A stretch of DNA of 54,761 nucleotides from Cymbomonas tetramitiformis (Eukaryota > Chlorophyta > Pyramimonadophyceae > Pyramimonadales > Pyramimonadaceae). A program made the position numbers and the translations under genes. Of this stretch, positions 24,891 to 35,306 are shown one piece after another. Positions within the stretch are counted from its first letter, which is position 1; every line of letters starts with the position of its first letter. The notes beneath the pieces are model-generated. The model searched no databases. It had not been told where the DNA came from and worked only from the letters and a program-made list of their open reading frames with translations. Location: the NCBI GenBank assembly GCA_001247695.2, contig LGRX02027104.1, positions 1 through 54,761 of the forward strand, written 5' to 3'.

Positions 24891-26561
24891 AGAGGTCCAT
24901 GCGGTCATAGACACCCACCGACATATCGATGCTGGCGGGTTTGGCATCTCGGGCTCATTCGATGGATAATTTCACGTGTGGGTTGGAGGCAAAATAACGA
25001 TGGATAAACCCACCGCATGCGTTCCTAATTATAGACAGAAAGGGCGAAGTGCTCAGAAACGTTGCAAACTTTAGGCATCATAGTGCTCAGCCACGCAGTA
25101 ATAGACATATCAGCGAATGTTTTGTGTGCACTAGAATTTGCAGATATATCCATCAAGTGGTAAAACACACTTGATGTGGCCTTTCGCAGGGTCTCTGAGC
25201 CAGCGCGAAAGCATCCCGAGAACGCACCTTGCCCCGAACGCATAATGATCCCATTGCATTGCTTTTTCAGTCGAGCCATCCGTAGGGGAAGATGCCCTTT
25301 ATGAACGCTGCATACTATATTATAATCGAGATAGTAATATCCGTAACACCAGTACAAATTGCGAAATTGCCACTGCTATGATTGTTCTGACCAATAATGA
25401 GTTTGTTGACTAAAACTAGTTTAGTACCCATCCCTGGTGCAACATTCAATGGGATAGAAAGTTAGATAGATTTTCTGGGAGCTCGAGGGGCGATGGCTCT
25501 CGCACCAACGGGCCTAAGCTCACATTGCACCAGGAAGAGACCTGCGGTAGCGAGTCAATCGCATTCGGTTATGGTTTCACTATCCGCATTTTGTTCCCGC
25601 TGGGAATCGGGGCTGTCAAGGATTTAGTTAGGGACCATTTTTGCGGCACCATCTCTAAATATTCCAAAGATTTGCGGATATCACACAGCTGCCGGGAGTC
25701 AACAGCTTCCCCTGCAGTGTATAACTGCCCAGTGTACAAAGGGCACGATTACCTATGAGAGGGAAACAAATAAGAGGAAACGCGACTTACCACCTTGCAT
25801 GCAACATATCAATGCAATATATGTATTTGCTACTTGGTCGCCAGAAAGTTGCCGAGGTTTGATTAACCCATTAAATGTAAAATGTTTATGTTTTATCACA
25901 TATACCTTACATACTACAAAAACCTGCAAGGTGCATGCCCGTGTCTGCCCATCCATCACAATTTGGGAGTATGGTCACAAATTCAACGATATTCATCTCG
26001 CAATAGGTTCATGTGGATTACAAGGTACCTTATCATCACAAGATACCTTGTATAAACCATAGTGACCTCACAATGACACGGCTTAACAATATTGAGGAGA
26101 ACAAAATACACAACGGCAAAGTGCAAGACTGTGGAGATATCCCTAAGATGGCCAACAAATGCTGACTATTGATCAGGTCTCTCTGGTGTCTGTATAGAAA
26201 GCAGCTGAAACGTGTTCTCAAGGACCTCATGCCAACCATATTGGGGATATCCTTGCTCCCTGTTGCATCATTCACGAGATGGATGGCTTCAGATTCCACT
26301 CATCTTCAAACAAGCAGCATTTAACATTCAAACAAGTGGCATCTTATATCAACAACTGAACTCTGACTGAATGAGACATGGGCGGCCGAGACCAAAAAGA
26401 TATAGCCTAGCATCGAGGGCATCCAGCCTACATGCTTTACCCTCACCGCAAGAATACGGGAGGGCATCATGCCTACATGCTAGGCCCTAGCCCTATGTCC
26501 GAGGCTGACAACATTGACACATGTAGCACGCAAACAGAGCCAGGCGGAAGAGGCGCAGCAC
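24891..26561. other. No supportable gene
   Basis: Downstream of the ESV1/LESV-like gene on its strand. I searched for a further 3' exon encoding the usual (F/Y)PH(F/Y)G ending and found none with a compatible splice phase. Confidence 0.4.
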
Positions 26562-29500
26562 TCACGCAGAGGTGGGCTCATTGCTCGTGATGTCCCAATT
26601 TTCGCCGCTGGTGCTAGTACCATACTTACGGGCTGTACCATCTGGCTCATGGATCTCACCCCATGTACGCGACCACCCTGCAGTCCTCAAATCGCACAGC
26701 AGCTGCCACACTTATCATCCTCTATAACCGTTATCGTTAATCGTATAAGCTGAGGAATGGACTATGAACTCCCAAGTCGCTGCAGGAGCGAGGTGCATCA
26801 TGCTCGCCTGGTCTTGTCTTCACCACCTCATCAGCTTACAGTATAATGCACATGTGTCATATCAGCTTCCAGCATCATGCACATATGGCACGTCAGCTTC
26901 ATGTGCCATGCACGCGTGTCAATTCATATCAGCTTACAGTGTCATGGCATATCAGCTTCCATTGTCCGCCACATGTCAGATCACCTTCCGGTGTCTGCCA
27001 CATGTCCTATCAAATTCTGGTGTCATGCGCCACACACCATACCAGCTGGACGAATCTGCCACATATCATGTCAGCTTCAGGTATCAGGCCACATCAGGCC
27101 AGCTTCCAGTGTCCGCCACGTGCCATCTGTCTGCCACATGTCATATCAGCTTCACAACTCTACCATATGTCAGGTCAGCAGCCAGTGTTGTGCGCACATC
27201 TAAATTTTCATTTCACCCTGAGTGGTTTCATCGGTCTGTGGTCAGGCCATCCGCGCCTTCAATGAGAGCCTGGTATAAACTATCCAACAGCCTCTGCTGC
27301 TGCCTACAAAAAGCATCCAACTGTTTATGTTGCCTTCATGCAAGTCACAGCCCGAAATCCTGCAGAGGGACAGGGTGCGCACGTTCTCCATTGGATCCCA
27401 CTCTCCAGGTCTCCCCCTGCTTCGTGCCCGTCAGATCAGCCTTGAAATTCTCGTCCCATTTGTCCCCCCACTTCACGCTCGCTCCACTCTCCGCCCACTT
27501 CTCCGTCCTGAAGAGTAACCCATGCCCCATACTTTAAGACTTTACCCCTCACATCAGACCTGTTTCACCGAGGAACCCTCATATTGTGAAGCACTGCTTT
27601 TCAGCATGGGGAGGGATCGCGCCATGTACCGCGCGGACACAAGGAACCTGAAACACAGCTCCTCCTCTCTGCCGTCGTCGCTCATCGTCCACGGAGCGGC
27701 ATGGCCACCGAACTCGCCAAGTGGAGCCCATCGGGGGTTGGGCAACAGAGCTATTCAATGGAGTGGCAACAACTTCACTCACCACTCGCGGAAGAATCCT
27801 CCGCTCAATGCATTGGGGGCACACAGCGCACGGCGCAACACCCTCTCACCGCATGACAAACGCAGGCAGCACCACAAACAACCATCGGACAAGGAAGTGA
27901 AGGTTCAGCGTATGTGAGTCAGGAACCGACCCACATGTGGACTGCCCTTGGGACACGCGGCACAGGAGGTAAGGCGAGGGTCGTCTCGCTCAGCTTCGCA
28001 GATTTCGCAAATCGCAAAAGGCATCGCACTGCACCAGATGACGGGGGTCCTACCATTTCTTCCAGCCTCCGAAACCATCATACACCTCGCCCCAGCGCTC
28101 CGTCCTGCCCACCGCCAAGTATAGCAACAAATCAATCATTCCACCGTCTGCCCGCATCGTACTTCGTATTTCCTCTAAATTGAGCAGCCGCTGATATCAC
28201 ACGCATCGCATCCCCCTCAAATGAGCTGCCGGTGATGCCAAAGTCTTCCCACATCACAATCCCCCTCAATTGAGCAGCAGGTGATGCCACCGTCGGCCCG
28301 TATCGCGCAACCCCTCAATTGAGCTGCCGTTGATGCCACAGTCAACGAGTATTGCACCCTCAATTGAGCAGCCCCGTCTGCCATGTGAGCGGCCGGTGAT
28401 GCCATAATCTGCCCGCATCACACGACCCCTCCGTTGAGCACCCAGTGATGCCTGGCCCGCAACACACGACCCCTCCATTGAGCTGTCGCTGATGCCACAG
28501 TCTGCCCGCATCACACGACCCCTCCATTGAGCTGCCGCTGATGCCACAGTCTTCCCGCATCGAGCAACCCCTCAATTGAATAGCCGGTGACAACACAGTC
28601 TGCCCACATTGCACGCCCATCGATTGAGCAGCTGGTGATGCCACAGTTTACCCACATCGCACCCCCCTCAATTGAGCAGCCAGTGATGTCACATTCCGTC
28701 CGCATCGCAGAACCCCTCAATTGAGCTGCCGCTGATGCCACAGTCTTCCCGCATCGCGCAACCCCTCAATTGAATAGCCGGTGACAACACAGTCTGCCCA
28801 CATTGCACGCCCATCGATTGAGCAGCTGCTGATGCCACAGTTTACCCACATCGCACCCCCCTCAATTGAGCAGCCAGTGATGTCACAGTCAGACCACACA
28901 TCGCGCAACCCTTCAATTGAGCAGCCAGTGATGTCACATTCCGTCCGCATCGCAGAACCCCTCAATTGAGCTGCCGCTGATGCCACAGTCTTCCCGCATC
29001 GCGCAACCCCTCAATTGAATAGCCGGTGACAACACAGTCTGCCCAAATCGCAGAACGCCTCAATTAAGCAGCTGGTGATGCCACAGTCTGCCCGCATCAC
29101 ATAACCCCTCAATTGAGCATTGGGCAACTTCAAATAATGTTCCCCATCGCTCATGGAGGTCTCCCTGCGGCCCACACAAGGCCACTTCACAGCTCATTCT
29201 CTTTCCAAGGTGGGCGTTCCATCCCTCATCGCGCCAAAGGGCACGCTGAACACAGTAAACCTGGCCAAGCCGTACTCAGGGTCGGCGCGTCAAGCACTCA
29301 GGGACGCGCATGGGTGATTGAGCTGTAGGCAGATCCTGAGGGCATTTCTGCGAAAGAAAATAGCACTGGGACCAACTGAACCGAGCAGATTCAAGTCCGA
29401 TTGGCCATTAGCGCGCGTGTAGCAGCCACAGGAACGCTGTGGAAGCCCGTGGCAGTGATGTACCAGGACTGAGTGCCGTTGCGGCCGGTCTTGATAGCGC

Positions 29501-32255
29501 CTTTTTCAGTCCAACCAGTGGAATTGTACTTGTCGGACCTGCAGCACAACGTTAGAGAGGTATTCAGCAGGCCAAAAGAAGCGACAGCACTTAAGCCCAG
29601 TCACCGAGGGGGAGGGGGCAAGTCCAAGCCTCGGGCGCTCCAAGTTCGGGGGTGGAGAGGGTTGCACTTTAAGTCCAGACGAGGGGGAAAGGGTCCGTAG
29701 TCTAGGCATCGAGGGGAGAGGCGCTCTACATCCAAGCATCCAGGGCGGGCTGCTCCTCAGCCCAGGGATCGAGGGCAGCTTCCGAGTCAAGGCATTGCGA
29801 AGAAGCTTCAGAGTCGAGGCATCGAGGGGAAGCTTCCGAGGCTGGGCATCGAGGGGAAGCTTCTTAGTCCAGGCATCGAGGGGAAGCTTCTTAGTCCAGG
29901 CATCGAGGGGAAGCTTCCGAGGCTGGGCATCGAGGGGAAGCTTCTTAGTGCAGGCAAGGAGATCAGGCAACTAGAGAACGATGTCAATCAGGCCCCTCCG
30001 AGGTTGAACAAGCGTCAGCACCAGGGCCTTCTTACCAGCGCTCATTCCACTCGCGTGCAGTGCCATCCCGCGCCCACTTGTCTGCGGACTTCTCGATGAA
30101 AGAAATGTCACTGTCGAGCGCCACGGAGCGTCAAAAGTATGAGGCACTATAATGAGGAGCACATCAAACTGAGGGCTCCCGAAGAGAGACTAAGACGTCG
30201 GCCCAAGGGAACAAAACGCGCCCCCAGGGAGTTCGCCAGTCCACAAATAACGCCCCCAAGAGAGTCCGCCAGTCCACAAATAACGCCCCCCCAGGGAGTC
30301 CGCCAGTCCACAAATAACGCGCTGCACAATATGTGCTCCGTCCGTCTAGATCCGGGGCCCCGTTCCGGAAGCTCCCAGCATGCACGCCGGGCGGCATCCG
30401 CTGCGAGAACCTCCTTCAAAGCGCCACGGACGGCCGTTTCATAGAGGGTTCGCAGTTAAGAGGAGACGGCTTGCACCGCTGTGAAGGACACATCCGGCGG
30501 GAGCCGGCAACTCCTACCTCACCCGAAAACCGATCCGAGGCATCATACGAAGAAGCCACATCTCAAGGAGGGAGGCTACGAGCAACGAGCTGCCGAGAAA
30601 AGCGTGCATGCTGCGGGGAAAGCAGCCGGCTCGTGCCCCGGGATGCGTCACTTACTTCACGTCATCGTGCCAGAACACCTCCTTCCAGGTTTCCCACCAC
30701 GTGTCACCTAAACCGTTGCAGCCTGACTTCTCAGCACCTGCACCACCTCCCCGGGAGCTCCGGTAAACAGAAGCGCAGCATTTCGCCGGGAGGAAGCGCC
30801 TCCGTGTATCCTTCGCGGTCGCCAGGGCGTGCGAAAGTGGCGGTGCTTCGTCGCACTTCGTTTCTCCGAGGCCGAAGCTAATTGCCTTGTAAGTACACAA
30901 GCCGCGCGCAAACGCGGCGCTTTTGAGGGGGGCTCGGGCGAACCCCCTCCGCCTCGTTCTCGTGCTTGCGCCCATGGCCCTACCGCGCAGTGGAACATGC
31001 TTCAGTGGGACAGATAACGATCTAACGTTCGCTTCCGACTTGCTGCAGCACATCGGCTGCTGAGCGGCCTGAGGCAAAACGCGGGACGGGTAGCCAGAAC
31101 GGCGCTTACCAAGCTCCTTGTATCCTGAATGGTCGACTTTTTCCCACCACTGCACGCGACGAAAGGACACCAGAGCCCACTTTTCACTTCCTAGGATTAC
31201 GGAACGCTTCCTTGTAAACTGGCGCCGGCTCGCTTCTCACGAGTTCGCGATCACAGAGCCCACGTGTCAGTGCACAGCTCAGCATGAAGTGACTCTCCTT
31301 TCGTGCCAACAAACAAACTAGGTAGATCCCACGAGCGGAGGCCCTCTTACCGGGAACTCCGCGCACACAGCCAAAGACTTGAACAAATGACCTCCGCGGA
31401 CCCTACACACAACTTGTCGGTCTCGCGGAGCGTGAGGGTTGACGGAGAGTCCCTTCGAAACATAAACCATGGCGAGTGCATCGCAGTAGCACGTGGGGCA
31501 CACGCAGGACTGGCGCCGAGTATGGCACCGGTGAGAGAAGCTGTCCAGCTACTTGGAGTCACACTTGAGGTCACACTTGAGCTACGAGAAAAAGCAGAAA
31601 TACAAGCTCCCTGGCAATGACACCGGAGAAGCATGGGGCAGTTTTGGTGCGACAGTGAAAGGAAAGTGAGGGATGTTCTTTCCCACCGTTTCTGTCCACT
31701 CTGCGCGATTATCTCCCGATTTTCCCCCCATGACAGTCCAGCGACAACGATACCCGTCGTCCCCGAGATCTTCTCCACTCTTCCGCCACCTGCCACCGTG
31801 GACCGTCAGGGGCACGTGTACCGACGTGGCAACATAGGTGTCTGCAGGCTACCTCAAAACATTGATGCAATAAACTTACCAAGTACTGCCATCCTCACTA
31901 ATTCCTTTCGCCGAGTCGCTACGTAGATCGATGCCCCATTCCTGCTCTCCCGCAATGCCAACGCCTGCGGTGGGCGCCGTTAAAACACAGCTCACCCGTC
32001 ACGCCCGACTTCCGGCTAGAAGGCACCTGACGGGAGTGGCGCAGGGCTTGTGCAGGCAATTGCGATGATGTCTACGAGACTGACCTGGTTCAGGCGGTCT
32101 AAAATGGGCGTTGAGGCAGAGCACAACTTCCTCCCGCCAGCTACTACGCCTGCGGCTGTGCTTCCAGCTGCTAATCGGACTGCGGAAGGAACGCGGAATA
32201 CGCTCAGCGTTACTGACACCTGTGATATAGATTCTTGTTTCTTGTTGAAAGCCAT
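26562..32255 (-). CDS. ESV1/LESV-like tryptophan-rich starch-binding protein (10 exons)
   Basis: Exons (minus strand): 32255-32085, 31941-31880, 31789-31687, 31149-31110, 30737-30656, 30110-30036, 29538-29464, 28104-28054, 27507-27383, 26677-26562. From exon 2 on, phases join exactly and give motifs of the ESV1/LESV family: GYRCRWTVMGGKSG, WWEKVDHSGYKELG, GDTWWETWKEV, IEKSADKWARDG, WTEKGAIKTGRNG, WGDKWDENF, GTKQGETW, RWSRTWGE, RKYGTSTSGENWD. In plants these plastid proteins bind and organise starch glucans. Exon 1 (ATG 32255) reads as a chloroplast transit peptide (Ser/Ala/Val/Arg-rich), but the exon 1-2 junction is the least certain because its acceptor lacks a pyrimidine tract. The final exon can end at the in-frame TGA 26564-26562, but that TGA sits in a GTGAGT splice-donor consensus, so a further exon is possible. 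Predicted length ~300 aa, shorter than Arabidopsis ESV1/LESV at the N-terminus. Confidence 0.85.
26840..27195. repeat. Degenerate minisatellite in intron 9
   Basis: Units of ~20-30 bp around catgtcatatcagcttccag recur about a dozen times. The 257-codon plus-strand ORF spanning this array is a product of the repeat, not a gene. Confidence 0.8.
28185..29120. repeat. 49-bp minisatellite with higher-order structure in intron 7
   Basis: About 19 monomers of ~49 bp, most with a cctcaattga core (MfeI-like CAATTG) followed by a gatgccacagt element. The marker gctgccgctg recurs at 28531, 28725 and 28970, spaced 194 and 245 bp, i.e. four and five monomers. Blocks of monomers have therefore been duplicated as units. 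Confidence 0.9.
29690..29955. repeat. 27-bp minisatellite in intron 6
   Basis: Nine or ten units of gaagcttc...ggcatcgaggg; most contain a HindIII-like AAGCTT. On the minus strand it reads as a KLPLDA-type 9-residue repeat, but it lies between exons 6 and 7 of the ESV1/LESV-like gene and is not coding. Confidence 0.9.
30225..30325. repeat. 33-34-bp minisatellite in intron 5
   Basis: Three units of cgccagtccacaaataacgc followed by a C-run and gggagtc. Confidence 0.85.
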
Positions 32256-33929
32256 GAGTTGACACTATACGCAGGCATGCGCACCTGTGACCTGAAGTAA
32301 AACTACTATTCTTTGCCTTGTGGGAGACTCTCGTCCTACCAACTGCGCTCTTGCTGGTTTTGCATGTCGAATTCACCTTCGGAATAGAACTTTTCAAGTT
32401 GAATACTAAAAGAGAAGTTATCATTGCACTAGCATTCCATATCTAAACCGCCGATCTTACTTCGGTGTGTAGCTCTAACGCGTTTTGCAATCGGATACAG
32501 CGCATGGCAAGGCGCATTCCAAAGGGCCTTGAAATATAATACAATTCACCGTCACGAGAAGACCCTCGTTTGCTTCTCAACTCACAGGTTATCTCCCACC
32601 CAACGGAATCGCATGTTCAGTGATATATGCCTAGAGCTAGGTGCAACCTTTCTGCCTGCAAGAAGCGCCCCAAGTTTTAGATTCGATGAAAATGAACTTT
32701 CGGTGGGGAGAAACACTTGAGATTTTGTTCTCTTTTGCAGGATTCGCCGATCATGACGCGACTGTGGCGTGAATTTCCCAGTCACCTTCATTCCTCATGT
32801 CGCTGTCTCGCTGCAAACCTGAAAACCTTGGAATTCGCGCTAGCCACGTGCACCTACAGGCGAATCATTGTTTGACTAATATTTTTAAAGCGACATTTTT
32901 CACGGCTGCTATTGGCCATTAGGTTGTTGCATCAGGCAAAAGTCAATGTGCGTGTCGAATTTGATATTGGATCGAGAAATGACCTAGCCGCGATCCGAAT
33001 CGATATCATTTTCTTATTGGATGCGTATTGAAAAGCCGGGAATTCGATGCCGCGTCATCATTGTATTCATTTTCTTGTTTGTTGGCGATGTGCGTGCCTG
33101 GCATATACGACGATGCATGTTGGTGCTGGACCCTGCTGGTGTGCCCATGGGCCTATGGCATGGCTCCGTGCCATATGCCATGCCATGCCATGACATGCAG
33201 TGTTTAAAATGATACGTAGTATGCTACTGGCCGGAGGCCACAAGAAATCGGCCGATGGCCGCCGGAAATGCCTGCAGTGGGCGAAAACTTGGAAAAGAAA
33301 TATTCTTAAAAAAATAATCCATCGTCGATACCTTGAGTCCTTGACCTCCTCGTGCTTGACGAGAAAAATTATGGGTTCCGACGAAGTGGGATGATATGAC
33401 TAATGATATGATACAGGGGCAGGGGTCACCTCTGTATGACAAGGCGATATTTACCCCAGTGACCTCCAAAATGGGCCCCGGCTATCGAACGGTCACGAGC
33501 AATCCACGTCCCGAGACGATCGCAAACCGGCAAGCAAGCGTCCAAAGATTCAACCTGAAGTCAGAAGTGAAGGACTAGCATAGCACCTGGAAATCGCCAG
33601 GACAATCACTCCCAACGCCAACCCAACGATCGAGATAATCTACAAATCCCTCCGCGCAATCCTGAATCCACGGCCGTCACCTTCCACTGCCCGCATCCTT
33701 CATTCCCCCCACACCCCCACCCCACCCACCCCTAATCGAGCACACCAAAACCAGCGTCAACCGACTGCAATACCGCTTGTCAATGGGTGCGCACCGAGCT
33801 AGCGTGGGGATATAATGCACCTGGAGAAAAGAAAGGCGCGTTTTAATCAAAATCGCCATGTCGTCATGCGGTCCACAAGATGGTCCCATAACGCCCCATA
33901 CCTTTCGGTGTAAAATACTAAGATGAATG
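32256..33929. other. Intergenic region upstream of the ESV1/LESV-like gene
   Basis: It should contain that gene's promoter. I see no clear TATA box close to the ATG and no other coding feature. Confidence 0.4.
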
Positions 33930-34200
33930 TCACGGGGAAGTCATGGAGAGACAGACTTTCGCCCCCCCCATAACTGGGGGTGACTGTCTCTTCCTGTGTC
34001 ACACCTCGCCCTGTGGTGTCACTTGCATCTTGCCAGCCGACCGATAATAAAACACCCAAGTTATTTTATTATCTCATCTTAGACTGCGAAACCACCCGAG
34101 CATCTCGTCCCAGCTTCACAGAGTTTGTGGAGACTGTAAAAACACGCATATAACCCACCGTTGTCCGTTATATCCACCGTTTATTTCACCGTCTCTGTCA

Positions 34201-34218
34201 GGTTATGGGCCTCACCAC
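34201..34218 (+). other. Half-tRNA primer-binding site of element 1
   Basis: GGTTATGGGCC directly follows the 5' LTR. It is complementary to the anticodon region (GGCCCAUAACC) of initiator tRNA-Met rather than to its 3' end; the following cacc continues the match after one extra base. Drosophila copia primes this way from a cleaved initiator tRNA. Confidence 0.75.
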
Positions 34219-34627
34219 TGGCGAGTTTGCTCACGCTTTCGGATTCTTTGATCCCGTACCTTGTGCGGTAACTATCCCGCTTTTCACCAAATTCGGCTGA
34301 GCACCTTCGTCCTCTTTGCCGCCATCTTCACCCCGCGTCCCCCTTGGTACCGGGAAATTATTCGAGCACCTTGTCCTCGACCACATCAACCTTCATTCTC
34401 GACTACGTCGTCCCCATCTATTTCACTTTACGCTCTGGCCAGCAGCACCTCAACAGCAGCAAAATTGGCTTATCGCACGACATTTTTGACGTCACCACCG
34501 TCTTCCCCGCGGGAATCTACCCCAGATTGCCTTTTCCATCGTTCGATTTGGTTATTTTTAGCGAAAGTTACGTTTTCGCTTGGGAACCCTAAGTGTTGGG
34601 CTCCAGATTTTACAGCTTACAGCGGCC

Positions 34628-35306
34628 ATGGCTTCGTGTCGTCAGCGTGCCCGCATTTCTGCAGTTACCTCCGCGCTGCACGTGATTCGACGACGAGAGC
34701 TTACCCATGGCTACGATCTGGTGGTGTCTGGTGGTGCTCATGCACCCGACACCAAAATCGAGTCCATCAACCACATCGTCAACATGAGCTTTGACCACTG
34801 CGAGCTCACCCCGCAGCATCCTCCACTCTTCCCTCCACCCTGCGTGCCCCTTGGCCATTGCCTGGTGGTGTTTGCAGGTGTTGCATCCCTCATCCCACCA
34901 CTTTTCCTCTCTGTTTTCGCACTTGTGTGCGGCAGGGCTCTATATCGGTTTCATTTTTCGGTATCGATAGTATCCGATATCCGAAAACTGGTATCGATAA
35001 TTGGCACAATCGATAAATAATCGATTATTGGGGCATTTATATGTAATTTGTTATGAATTAAATATGGAGCACCAAAACCTGCACAATCGATAGTTTGATA
35101 TCGCAATCCGATAATCGGCGATAAATACGATATATCGATAGTATCGGTTATCGGAAATATCGATATAGAGCCTTGGTGTGCGGCAGAGTGGAGCCACACC
35201 GCATTTTCCACCTTCGCCCCCCTCGGGGTGTCCACGTCCCCGCACTCGCTATGTTGGTACCACACATCGTCGCACCGCATCGCGTGGGCGTTGGATGACG
35301 ACGTCC
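34628..35306 (+). CDS. Unknown ORF of element 1, interrupted by MITE 3
   Basis: ATG at 34628 (MASCRQRARISAVTSALH). The protein is homologous along its length to the ORF at 43403-44079 (shared features: an MxSxxQRxR start, DLVVSGGA versus GLVVPGGA, K(I/L)ESI, and a downstream RIFHL motif). MITE 3 (34933-35175) interrupts it. The frame before and after the MITE is consistent with one continuous ORF before insertion, ending at a TGA near 35299. I do not recognise the family; it lacks a CCHC knuckle or protease motif. Conservation between two divergent elements suggests that it is a functional part of this element family. Confidence 0.5.
34933..35175. mobile_element. hAT-type MITE 3 (243 bp)
   Basis: Terminal inverted repeats CAGGGCTCTATATCG and CGATATAGAGCCTTG (one mismatch), flanked by a perfect 8-bp duplication GTGTGCGG (34925-34932, 35176-35183). 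Interior AT-rich, with many TATCGATA-type palindromes. Confidence 0.9.

Noticed and set aside
26030..26110. Possible last exon of the ESV1/LESV-like gene (GHYGLYK in the minus frame)
   Set aside because: The splice phase does not fit exon 10 and a stop lies directly before it.
26764..27537. 257-codon plus-strand ORF with repeating HISFQ-like motifs
   Set aside because: It is produced by the intron 9 minisatellite and overlaps exon 9 of the minus-strand gene in antisense.
28185..29120. CRISPR-like array (regular ~49-bp period)
   Set aside because: No unique spacers; the whole period repeats, and it sits in a eukaryotic intron.
31318..31503. Possible 5' exon of the ESV1/LESV-like gene (MVYVSKG...)
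   Set aside because: Exons at 31687-31789 and 31110-31149 join in perfect phase to give the family motif WTET-WWEK, so this lies in intron 3.
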